Positions 6,451 to 13,919 of a stretch of 16,714 nt of DNA are shown here, one piece after another. Below the pieces are notes generated by a model, which saw only the letters and a program-made list of their open reading frames with translations, was not told the DNA's origin and ran no database searches. Every line of letters starts with the position of its first letter. Positions within the stretch are counted from its first letter, which is position 1. The DNA is from an uncultured Collinsella sp. (GTDB lineage: Bacteria > Actinomycetota > Coriobacteriia > Coriobacteriales > Coriobacteriaceae): NCBI GenBank assembly GCA_934658705.1, contig CAKUHP010000027.1, forward strand, positions 1-16,714, in the 5' to 3' direction. Both the position numbers and the translations under genes were made by a program.

Positions 6451-8211
6451 TTACTCCTGCTCGGACTCCTCAGCCTGCTTACGGCTGCGGATGAGGTGCG
6501 CCACGCCGATGCACAGCACCGCGCCACCAGCGATCCAAGTGAAGGTCACACCGTTAAGACCGGTCAGCGGAAGGCCGGAGCCCTTCTTGTTCTGGATGGT
6601 GACGGGGATCTTGGTCGAATTGACGTTTTGGTCAGTCGTAGCAGTCGCCATATTGGAGCTGGACGTCACATTAAGATTCGTCAGTGTACCAGCCGCATCG
6701 TACGTAGGCGTCACCGTAATGGCAAATGGATCGATAGTGTTGTAGCCCGCAGGCGTCTTGCTCTCGGTAATCTCGTATGTGCCCTCAACAAGGCCGGGGA
6801 TAAAGACCTTGCCATCATCTTCCTTGGTCGCAAACTCTCCAGCTTTATTTATATCGGTGGTAAACCCACCATCCGCTGTCAGCCATTTACCACCATCGGG
6901 AACATCTTTGTTACCTTCCTTGGTCATTTTGACCTTAAAGCCAGCAACGAGTTTCTTTTCCGGGTTAACAGAGTCAGTCTTAGTGACATCGAGGCCAAAG
7001 ACGTAGTCAGCAACCTTGTCCGGCTCAGAAGTGCCCTTATCCTCAGTCATGGGATTGTTGGAGTAGACAAGCTTGACCTCATTGGTGGCGCCATCGGCCT
7101 TGTATTCAACTTGGCTGTTAAGCTTAGCCTTGTAGGTTATGACCACCGTGGAGTCAGCATTAACGCTAATCTGATTTCCACTAGCATCCTGAACTGCCTT
7201 AAGGTTAGCAAAAGAAACCTTAAAGAGCTCAGTTCCGCTGGTTGTGTCGGGAGTCACAGTCACCTGGTAGCCATTGGTAGCATCTAGTTTAACCTCAGTC
7301 TCAGAATTGGTCTTACTATCGACAATACAGACGTGCAGGTCCTTCGGCGTGCCGCTTGAGTCCTTCACAACCTCAAGACCCTTGCTCAACGTGTCCTGAA
7401 ATACATACTCATACTTATTGAACGTAGCGATGTTACTAGCAACGTGGCCAGTCAGTTTATATTCGACCTCCTCGCCAATATACGAGTCGCTTACCTTTCC
7501 CCAGTTACCGCCCTCGAGGACCTCCTTCTCAACGGTAGGAATGCTGGTCTTCTCGGTAACGGTCACGCTGCTACCGCCGACAACGGCGAAGATGGGCGAG
7601 GTGCCCGTGTTCTTCTTTGCCGCTTCGGAAGTGCTCAGTGAAGATTCATCGGTCAGGAACAGGTAGTAACCCGTCTTGGGGGAATTATTCTCATCGTTAG
7701 GCACAGTGAAACTATTGCCTGCCAAGAACGAACTGCCCGTAGCGGTAACGCCACTTTTCACAATACCGGCAATCTTGTTGAGAAGGTGATCCTTATTAAC
7801 AACAGTCTCAGGAGTAGTGCCGGTAACGTTCTTAGTCAACCAATCGGCCACGTCCTGGGCGGTAACAATATCAGGTTTGGGATTAGAAGTCTTATACGTT
7901 GAATCATCTTTAATAGCATTGATGATGGCGCTCTGGGTCACAGGGTTATCAATTGCCCACTTGACGTTGGAGACGATCTTATCAGTCGCCCCCTCCTCAG
8001 TCGGATCCACAACATCGGCCTTGAAAATCTGGTAGGCCTTGTACGTCACATCGCCATTCTGTTCGTTCTTATTGATCGTGATGCTGTTGGCCGAACCCGC
8101 CGCACCATCAGCAAACGCCATCGTAACCGGGGCCATGACGCCGCCGAAGCTCAACGCCGCTGTGAGGCCGGCCGTCACCGCCAGGCGGGCGATGTTCTTG
8201 CTCATACTCAT
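6451..8211 (-). CDS. Major pilin, LPXTG-anchored, with FimA/SpaA-type isopeptide domains
   Basis: A secreted pilus shaft subunit of 586 residues. A signal peptide ends near AFA-34. A first domain (YKAYQIFKADVVD) follows, then a D2-type isopeptide domain opening with PTVEKEV (K229) and closing with NEVKLVYSNNP (about 378-387). The last is a Cna-B/SpaA-like domain with VTKTD (K411), an E-box EGTYEITESKTPAGY (E483) and VTIQN (N541). The sorting signal is LPLTG (547-551), then a membrane segment and a charged tail. Start 8211 is chosen because AGGAAAAG stands 8 bases upstream; an open frame extends 35 codons further but without signal-peptide logic. It is AT-richer than its paralogue upstream, lies 108 bases after it, and is the last gene before the terminator. 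Calling it the shaft subunit is inferred from position and domain layout. Confidence 0.9.
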   Translation of the reverse strand: MSMSKNIARLAVTAGLTAALSFGGVMAPVTMAFADGAAGSANSITINKNEQNGDVTYKAYQIFKADVVDPTEEGATDKIVSNVKWAIDNPVTQSAIINAIKDDSTYKTSNPKPDIVTAQDVADWLTKNVTGTTPETVVNKDHLLNKIAGIVKSGVTATGSSFLAGNSFTVPNDENNSPKTGYYLFLTDESSLSTSEAAKKNTGTSPIFAVVGGSSVTVTEKTSIPTVEKEVLEGGNWGKVSDSYIGEEVEYKLTGHVASNIATFNKYEYVFQDTLSKGLEVVKDSSGTPKDLHVCIVDSKTNSETEVKLDATNGYQVTVTPDTTSGTELFKVSFANLKAVQDASGNQISVNADSTVVITYKAKLNSQVEYKADGATNEVKLVYSNNPMTEDKGTSEPDKVADYVFGLDVTKTDSVNPEKKLVAGFKVKMTKEGNKDVPDGGKWLTADGGFTTDINKAGEFATKEDDGKVFIPGLVEGTYEITESKTPAGYNTIDPFAITVTPTYDAAGTLTNLNVTSSSNMATATTDQNVNSTKIPVTIQNKKGSGLPLTGLNGVTFTWIAGGAVLCIGVAHLIRSRKQAEESEQE

Positions 8212-8294
8212 CTTCTTTTCCTCTGCTTTCTGCTTGAAGTCCATTTGATCTAAAACCATCTGTCTGTGTCTAAGCATCTGCTTGGTTATGTCTC

Positions 8295-8313
8295 GCCCCG
8301 CTCTCTGTGGGGC
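8295..8313. other. Short hairpin in the pilin-pilin spacer
   Basis: Arms gcccc (8295-8299) and ggggc (8309-8313) with a 9-base loop, 6 bases past the second pilin's stop on the minus strand. No T-run follows. It could protect the upstream mRNA end or partly attenuate transcription between two pilins needed in different amounts; this is speculative. Confidence 0.3.
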
Positions 8314-8319
8314 CATTGG

Positions 8320-9984
8320 CTACTCTGCATGGTTGCCGCCTCCCCGCTTGATCAGGAGCGCGACCACGAGGAGCGCGGCTCCGGCGACCGCTGCGGCGGC
8401 CGCGGCGTACATTGCCATATCGCCTGTCGAGGGCATAAAGCCTCCGGTGATAGTGCTAGGGGGCGTGCCGGTGGGCGTGTTGATGAGCGACGCCTCCAGG
8501 CTGCCCGTCGACCCGTCCGCGCTGTCGGCGCGCAGGGGCGACTCAGCGGTGATGGTGAGCTTGGGCTTGGCGGCGGCAACCTGCTTGACGTCCAGGCCCT
8601 CGGCCTTGACCGTCACGGAGCGCGTGCCCTCAAAGGCGGCGTAGCCCTTGGGCGCCTTGAGCTCGCGGACCTCCAGCTTGCCCGAGTCCACGCCCGAGAC
8701 GGTCACGCGGCCGTCCTCGCCCGTGGTGACGGTGGCCTTGCCCTCCGCATCCCACGTGCCATCGGCCGCCAGCGTGCGACCGCGGTCGTCGGTGATGCTC
8801 AGGACCGCCCCGGGCAGCGGCTTGTCGCCGTCGCTGCCGCGCTTGGTGAGTGCAAGATCCCAGGTGTAGGCGCACGCGTCATCGCTCGGCGTGCGGGTGA
8901 AGCCGGCGTCGCCGGACTGGTCGGCGAAGGGAGAGCGCGGGTAGAGCAGGTAGACCTCGTTGGGATTGCCCTTGGCGATGCCGTGGTTGCAGCCGCTGTT
9001 GAGCGGCGCGTTGTACACGGCGACCACGCGGGCGCCCGCGGCGAAGGCGTCGGCCCCGCCGAGCGCGGCGATCAGGTCGCCGGTACGCACGGTGAAGGTT
9101 CCGTCCGCGGCCACCTTGATGGAACACTGGGCCGTGATGTCGGTCCATCCCTTGGCGGGCTCGGTGCCGGCGCGTCCGTCCTTGCTGGTCTTGACCGCAT
9201 CGAAGCCGCCGTCCGCGCCCGCCGTCACGTACACGCGCATGCTCGCGGCCACCTTGGAGGGGTCGAGCCCCGCGCTCATGGTGTCGACGAACTGCACCGA
9301 GTAGGTGTCGTAGGCGGTAAGGCCCGCCGGGACCGTGGCAGAAAGGCGCCAGTACAGGTCGTCGGCGACCGTGGCGTCGGCGGCCTTGCCCCAGGCGGCG
9401 GCGCTGTCCTCCAGCACGTGCTTGGCCACCTTGGGCGTCGCGGCCTTGGGCTTGACGGTGACGGCACTGCCGCCCACCAGGGCCATGATCGGCGCGGTGC
9501 CGACCTCGCCCTCGGCGATGGCGTCGTCGGCGACGATGAGCCAGTATCCGCTGGGCAGCTCGGCCGCCGTGCCCGTGTTAAGGGCCACGGACACGGCGCC
9601 AGAGCTCTGGAGGGAACGAGCGAGCTGTGCGCTCAGCGCGCTCGTAAGGTGGGAATCGGCGTTGAGCCACTCGGCAGCTTCCTGCGCGGTGGTCTGGGAA
9701 TTGGGCATGCCGGCGCTGTGCAGCACAGGCAGGACGGCGTCGCGCGCGGCGTCGTTTGCCCACGCGAGGTCGGTGGCGATCTTAGCGTCGCTGTCACCGT
9801 CGACGACGTCGGCGCTAAAGATCTGGTAGGCGTCGTAGCTGCTCGCCACGGTGCCGCTCACCGTGATGGAACCGTTCGAGGTCGGCGCGGCCTGCGCGGA
9901 AGCGGGGAACACAACCGCGCAGGTGCCGATCAAGAGGGCAAGCAGCGCAAACAAGATCGGGAAGGAGCTAACATTCTTATTCAC
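8320..9984 (-). CDS. Second (minor or alternative shaft) pilin with MPSTG sorting signal
   Basis: A secreted 554-residue pilin. I place the start at GTG 9984 because GGGGGGTGA stands about 5 bases ahead and the protein then opens with a clean signal peptide (NKNVSSFPILFALLALLIG, cleavage near ASAQA-32). An upstream in-frame extension of 27 codons lies inside the adhesin gene and looks spurious. Domain order mirrors the major pilin: YDAYQIFSADVVD, a D2-type domain (TPKVAKHVLED to NEVYLLY) and a SpaA-like domain (DLALTKRG, E-box LEVRELKAPKGY). The C-terminus is MPSTG (517-521), a membrane segment and KRGGG, so leucine of LPXTG is replaced by methionine. The GTG overlaps the adhesin stop by 8 bases. 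It is strikingly GC-rich: 49 of 60 bases are G/C in 9001-9060. Confidence 0.88.
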   Translation of the reverse strand: MNKNVSSFPILFALLALLIGTCAVVFPASAQAAPTSNGSITVSGTVASSYDAYQIFSADVVDGDSDAKIATDLAWANDAARDAVLPVLHSAGMPNSQTTAQEAAEWLNADSHLTSALSAQLARSLQSSGAVSVALNTGTAAELPSGYWLIVADDAIAEGEVGTAPIMALVGGSAVTVKPKAATPKVAKHVLEDSAAAWGKAADATVADDLYWRLSATVPAGLTAYDTYSVQFVDTMSAGLDPSKVAASMRVYVTAGADGGFDAVKTSKDGRAGTEPAKGWTDITAQCSIKVAADGTFTVRTGDLIAALGGADAFAAGARVVAVYNAPLNSGCNHGIAKGNPNEVYLLYPRSPFADQSGDAGFTRTPSDDACAYTWDLALTKRGSDGDKPLPGAVLSITDDRGRTLAADGTWDAEGKATVTTGEDGRVTVSGVDSGKLEVRELKAPKGYAAFEGTRSVTVKAEGLDVKQVAAAKPKLTITAESPLRADSADGSTGSLEASLINTPTGTPPSTITGGFMPSTGDMAMYAAAAAAVAGAALLVVALLIKRGGGNHAE

Positions 9985-12900
9985 GACGCTCACCCCCCTT
10001 CGCATTCGCCTTGCGACGAATGTGCATCCAGGCCGCAGCAGCGCAAAGCACCGCCGCGCCGGCAAGGTACGTCAGAGTGACGCCCGACATACCAGAAAGG
10101 GGCAAAGAGGTGGAGTAGGTGTTGGTGAAGGTGGGGATGGAGTCGTCGGTGAGCTCATAGAGCGTGTCGTTCACCGGTTCACCGTCGACGCCCTTGATCT
10201 TGGTGTAGGTTGCAGTGGTGGCCTTGATTGTTCCGTCTTTTTGGTCCGTCATCGTGACATCAAATCGATAGACCGACTCGTCGTACTTGTAGTTCGTAAA
10301 CGGCGTGGTCGGCTGCTGTTCGCGAACGTAATAAGTAAAGGTTTTGCTTGCACCGCGACCCGTGGGGTCAGACGTGAGGTGGTCGAGTTGATCGAGTTTG
10401 TACTCAATCGAGTCGAAGTTCAGGGTCTGAGACTTGTCGCCACCGGCAGTGGTCGAGACGGTCTTGACGCTGTCGCCCGTAAAGCTCTCGTTATCCGCAA
10501 ACTCGAGCGTGAACTCCTTCATCTCGCCACCCTTAACGACCTTAGTTGCCTTGGGAGTCCAAGAGCCCCTGGAGGTGTACTGAGTGTATTCGTTAGTGAA
10601 GGTCTCTTTCCCATTGGAGCCAGCGACCAAATAATAGCCGTCAGAATCTGGCTGCACAGGACGCGGATCGCTAGTTGAATCACCGGAGTGCTTGGTTACA
10701 GTCATGCCATCAATCGTGTAGTTATGGATTTTGAGATCTATGGTCTTGTTCGGATCTTCCCGAGTCGGAACAGGCATGAGCACAGTCGCGTGGTCTTCGA
10801 CTTTCACCACAATCTCGTACACGGCCGGGTCGTACGTGATGTCGGAATCAGTGCCAGCATTTTCAACCAAATAGTATGTAATCGTGTCAGCCGTACCGCT
10901 CGCTGCGAACTGCTCACCAAGGTTAAACGTGATGTTGCCGCTTGCATCATTATTTGCAGTTCCTACCTCAGTGCAAGCGTCGCGATTGAATGCCCCATTA
11001 GCGAAAGGATCTTTCGAATCCTTGCGGTAGACCGTAAAGTAGAACTCCCTATCTTTGAGCTCGCGGCCGTTCAGCGCCTTTGACGCCTTCAGCTTAAGGC
11101 TCGGGTAGACATACGTATCCGCAGGCTGACCCAAGTACAGATCGCCATTCGACATGATGCCACCGCCATGGTCCCAAGAATAGTTGCCCGTGATGAAAGT
11201 TCCGGCAGCTTTCTTCGCATTATTCGCTTCTTTACTTCCAACTTGGACACCCGAAGTCAGACCGACGCTCCGATAAATCTTCACGCCGCCATTGGCAGGG
11301 ATATCGATAGCCTCACTGAGTTCTTTGGTATCACTGCGTTCTTTGCTTCCCGAATACTTGGCATCTCCGCCGCCGAGCATCTTGCCGATTACTGCCGCAA
11401 TCGGATCAGAATGGCCAGCCGTTGCCGCAAGGAAGAAATCGGCATGACCTCTGTCGCGAAACACCTTCGATTTGTATGCATCTTTATCTTGATTCTTACC
11501 ACTACCACCACCTGAAAGATGGGGTTTAACTTCATTGCCGGAATTCTTATCTTTATCGTAAGGGCTACTGTTATGGTCGTCGGTATCATACTCAACGCCG
11601 GCAGATAAATTGCCAAAGATTGCCGTGCCCTCAGTGTTCGTTACCAACGTCTTGCCCGTGGGGCAGACTGCAACGCCACCGCCGTAGCCGCCAGCTTCAT
11701 TGGCGCTAATGTACGAGTTATATATGAATAGCCTACCAGCAGTATATTCCTTGCCTTGGTTTGAGTTTCCCTGAACAAAGATGCCGCCGCCACCCCAGTC
11801 AAAGCGAGACATGCAGTGATTGTTAGTGATATAGACTTTATTGTCTTCAGTGCCGTTAATCATCGCGTCAACCATCTGGCCCACTCGGACGCCGGCACCT
11901 TCAGATCGGTAGCTCACGTTAGAGGCAATAATTCCTCCCGTGATATTCAGCCACGCCATTCCAGAACGAGAAGACTCCCCATTTCGATCCACATCGGTAA
12001 CGTAAACGCCGCCACCGGCTTCCTCGGAATAGTTGCCAGTAATCTGGCCGCCGGAAATGGTGACATGGGCGCCGTTATTGGCAGCAAGCCCAGCGCCGCC
12101 ATGGTCACCCCAGCCATCGTGGCCGCAGAACTTAGCCATTCTATTATTCGTGATATAACCGCCCGAAACGGTCACGATGCCGCCCTCGGCCATAATGCCA
12201 CCACCGAGCCCCACGGCGAGTGTACTATTACCGGAGATTACGCCACCGGTCACCGTGACTGCAGACCGCCTGGCATATACACCGCCGCCACTCGAAGCGC
12301 AGTTGCCAGCAATTACGCCACCGGTCAGGTTAAGGGTCGAAGCGTCGCCCTTTTCATTAGACACCATAATGCCCGCACCGGTGCTTCCCGTAGAGGCACC
12401 GCATACGTAGCCACCGCTCATATTGACGGTGGAGCCGTTCTCGGCATAGATGAGGTTGCCGACATTGCAGTCCTTTTTCTGCGTAATAGCGCCACTTTCG
12501 AGGTTAAACGTGCCATGTTGGTAAACGTTAATGAGCCTCATACTGGAGTTCTTGGTGCCTCCAACAATTGCACCCTTAATAGTCGCATTGTACTTTTTGA
12601 TCTTCTCAGTGGTACGTACACCACTTGCAGTCGATTCGGTTACGTAATAGGTAAGATCTTTCGGAACTTCATTATCGTCATAAGACATTATTGCCGTCAT
12701 GCCATAATTGTCAGGTGTCAGATACTCGTCCTTATCTTGCAGCTGCTGGCCGTCGGCAACATTCTCCGGTACTTTCCCGGAATCCACGACCGTAAGCGTC
12801 GCGCCATTAGCAATATCAAACAGAGGCGTGCCAGCACTATCGTGCTTAATCTTGTAACCATTTAAGTTCAACGTGATATTGGTGTTGGACTCATCGAGCC

Positions 12901-13414
12901 TAATCTCATCGTCATAGTCGATATCGGCCATAAGCTTAAAAGTAGCAGCGCCGGCTCCATCACGCAGTTTCATGTTAAGGAGCTTTGAGCTCAGCTCTGC
13001 CCCGTTGCGAATTTCATAATCTGATTCATTCTCCGCAGCAGGCGCGATTGCGTCTTCACCATTAGTGTCGTCTTCGGCAGGCTGCTCAGCACTTTTTGCT
13101 TCCGTGTCATCGGGCGACAGGCCCGTCGCGACAGCGCCACCAGAGGTCTCGCCGCCCTCGGTCTCGTCACTATTCTGGTTTTCGGTATCCCCGTTGTTAA
13201 TGTTGCCTACATCAGTAGACTCACTTGAAGAATCAGCCGCCGCCACAGTTTTCTCGGCTGCACCCGCCTGGGCATCGTTGGCAATGGCCTGCGAGATCGG
13301 AGGCATGACGAGCGACAGTACCAGGCTCAACACGGAGGCTCCGCACAAAACGCCTGCCAGTACACGGCGCGTCGCTTTTTTACTCTGCTTAGATTTGTCT
13401 GAATTCGCTTTCAT
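9977..13414 (-). CDS. Large beta-helix tip adhesin with two pilin isopeptide domains and LPLSG anchor
   Basis: A 1145-residue cell-surface protein, first gene of the pilus operon, probably the pilus tip. A basic N-terminus and signal peptide (1 to about 45) lead into an acidic Ser/Asp/Glu-rich linker (about 60-130). Residues about 135-760 repeat short strands with GGG turns (SGGGVYARR, EAGGGVYVTD, GGGGIFVQGN, HGGGIMSNG), typical of a right-handed parallel beta-helix. Two FctA/Spy0128-like domains follow. The first has K779, E851 (YYLVENAG) and N941 (TFTNEY); the second has K958, E1032 (YYVREQQ) and N1098 (TFTNTY), each a plausible Lys-Asn isopeptide set with catalytic Glu. LPLSG is at 1104-1108, then a membrane segment and RRK tail. 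Start 13414 has GGAGGAG six bases upstream. The ligand is unknown; adhesion is inferred from architecture. Confidence 0.9.
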   Translation of the reverse strand: MKANSDKSKQSKKATRRVLAGVLCGASVLSLVLSLVMPPISQAIANDAQAGAAEKTVAAADSSSESTDVGNINNGDTENQNSDETEGGETSGGAVATGLSPDDTEAKSAEQPAEDDTNGEDAIAPAAENESDYEIRNGAELSSKLLNMKLRDGAGAATFKLMADIDYDDEIRLDESNTNITLNLNGYKIKHDSAGTPLFDIANGATLTVVDSGKVPENVADGQQLQDKDEYLTPDNYGMTAIMSYDDNEVPKDLTYYVTESTASGVRTTEKIKKYNATIKGAIVGGTKNSSMRLINVYQHGTFNLESGAITQKKDCNVGNLIYAENGSTVNMSGGYVCGASTGSTGAGIMVSNEKGDASTLNLTGGVIAGNCASSGGGVYARRSAVTVTGGVISGNSTLAVGLGGGIMAEGGIVTVSGGYITNNRMAKFCGHDGWGDHGGAGLAANNGAHVTISGGQITGNYSEEAGGGVYVTDVDRNGESSRSGMAWLNITGGIIASNVSYRSEGAGVRVGQMVDAMINGTEDNKVYITNNHCMSRFDWGGGGIFVQGNSNQGKEYTAGRLFIYNSYISANEAGGYGGGVAVCPTGKTLVTNTEGTAIFGNLSAGVEYDTDDHNSSPYDKDKNSGNEVKPHLSGGGSGKNQDKDAYKSKVFRDRGHADFFLAATAGHSDPIAAVIGKMLGGGDAKYSGSKERSDTKELSEAIDIPANGGVKIYRSVGLTSGVQVGSKEANNAKKAAGTFITGNYSWDHGGGIMSNGDLYLGQPADTYVYPSLKLKASKALNGRELKDREFYFTVYRKDSKDPFANGAFNRDACTEVGTANNDASGNITFNLGEQFAASGTADTITYYLVENAGTDSDITYDPAVYEIVVKVEDHATVLMPVPTREDPNKTIDLKIHNYTIDGMTVTKHSGDSTSDPRPVQPDSDGYYLVAGSNGKETFTNEYTQYTSRGSWTPKATKVVKGGEMKEFTLEFADNESFTGDSVKTVSTTAGGDKSQTLNFDSIEYKLDQLDHLTSDPTGRGASKTFTYYVREQQPTTPFTNYKYDESVYRFDVTMTDQKDGTIKATTATYTKIKGVDGEPVNDTLYELTDDSIPTFTNTYSTSLPLSGMSGVTLTYLAGAAVLCAAAAWMHIRRKANAKGGERRE

Positions 13415-13469
13415 CGATGTCTCCTCCCCAAGAGACCGCGATCTTGCTCTTTCACCATCAAACGTATCT

Positions 13470-13488
13470 GCGCAATCTGTAATTGCGC
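13470..13488 (-). promoter_or_regulatory. Hairpin in the predicted 5' leader of the adhesin mRNA
   Basis: Perfect 7-base arms gcgcaat (13470-13476) and attgcgc (13482-13488) with a 5-base loop lie 56 bases ahead of the start codon. They fall just inside the predicted transcript start near 13497. The hairpin may stabilise the leader or be a binding site; no role is proven. Confidence 0.45.
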
Positions 13489-13503
13489 TCGTTTAGTAAT
13501 GCA

Positions 13504-13533
13504 ATTATAACGATTGTTTAAACATCCGAGCAA
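13504..13533 (-). promoter_or_regulatory. Candidate promoter of the pilus operon
   Basis: On the minus strand a perfect TATAAT (13509-13504) stands 18 bases from TTGCTC (13533-13528), which shares the TTG of the -35 consensus. The spacer contains the 10-base palindrome tgtttaaaca (13515-13524). Another 6-base repeat, aattgc (13481-13486) with gcaatt (13501-13506), straddles the expected start point. The leader would be about 80 bases. Confidence 0.6.
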
Positions 13534-13586
13534 CAAAACCGACATTTTTGTAGCAAGTTCTCAATTCTCTTGACATTTGCTCGGAT
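13524..13586. repeat. Spaced 10-base inverted repeat over the pilus promoter
   Basis: atccgagcaa (13524-13533) is repeated in perfect inverted form as ttgctcggat (13577-13586), 43 bases apart. The left arm covers the predicted -35. The arms contain the GAGCAA hexamer found elsewhere in this region, so this resembles a pair of regulator sites. Confidence 0.55.
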
Positions 13587-13679
13587 TTGCCTTCGTTTAT
13601 TCGCTATCTATTTTTTGTTTCTGCTGGTAATTTAGTTGCGTATTATTTTTTAATGACAGTAGATTTATTTGCACAACAT

Positions 13680-13790
13680 TTTGCTCAAGAGCAAACATCC
13701 TGTGAACGGTCGAAAATCGACCGTGAGCGGTAGGTCATTAACCGGAAGGAATATCCTACCAAACTGATGAGAATATCTTTAACCCATCAG
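13680..13790. promoter_or_regulatory. Cluster of four consecutive inverted repeats
   Basis: In 111 bases there are tttgctcaagagcaaa (13680-13695), acggtcgaaaatcgaccgt (13706-13724), ggtagg (13729-13734) with cctacc (13755-13760), and ctgatg (13764-13769) with catcag (13785-13790). The first two are perfect apart from their 2- and 3-base centres. They could be stacked regulator sites or a chain of RNA stems; I cannot assign a strand. Confidence 0.5.
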
Positions 13791-13874
13791 TGGTTAGAAG
13801 CATGATGTTCAGACAACAATATTTGAATTTTCCCACAGATCTTAGGTATCAATTCGCCCAAATCGCCTGAGGTC

Positions 13875-13906
13875 ACCGCGAAGGCGCCTGTCCCCATTGT
13901 GGCGGT
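13875..13906. repeat. IR-B element, copy 2 (decayed arms)
   Basis: The core gcgcctgtccccattgtgg matches copy 1 closely, but the arms are reduced to accgc (13875-13879) and gcggt (13902-13906). It starts 13 bases beyond the HAD gene stop on the minus strand, the same relation that copy 1 has to the sortase. Confidence 0.7.
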
Positions 13907-13919
13907 TCTCCCCCCAGCG

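Larger units (their letters stand above)
13415..13919. other. 505-base AT-rich control region ahead of the pilus operon
   Basis: No protein gene is seen. It contains, from the adhesin outward, a leader hairpin, a promoter, a spaced 10-base inverted repeat, long A/T-rich stretches (13586-13680), four consecutive inverted repeats (13680-13790), and an IR-B copy beside the HAD gene stop. The hexamer TTGCTC/GAGCAA occurs five times between 13444 and 13694. Confidence 0.7.

Noticed and set aside
8266..10080. 604-residue open frame on the plus strand opposite the second pilin
   Set aside because: The opposite strand has a signal peptide, pilin domains and a sorting motif. This frame is a low-complexity shadow favoured by the very high GC of that gene.
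11816..12865. 349-residue open frame on the plus strand inside the adhesin gene
   Set aside because: It is antisense to the beta-helix repeats, has no ribosome site of note and no domain. The repetitive Gly codons on the other strand explain its length.
13444..13790. Invertible (phase-variable) promoter switch for the pilus
   Set aside because: Inverted repeats flank parts of the region, but the longest pair is only 10 bases and 43 bases apart with no adjacent recombinase gene. The evidence fits regulator sites better.
13680..13790. CRISPR array
   Set aside because: The inverted repeats differ from one another and are not evenly spaced copies of one repeat, and no cas gene is present in the window.
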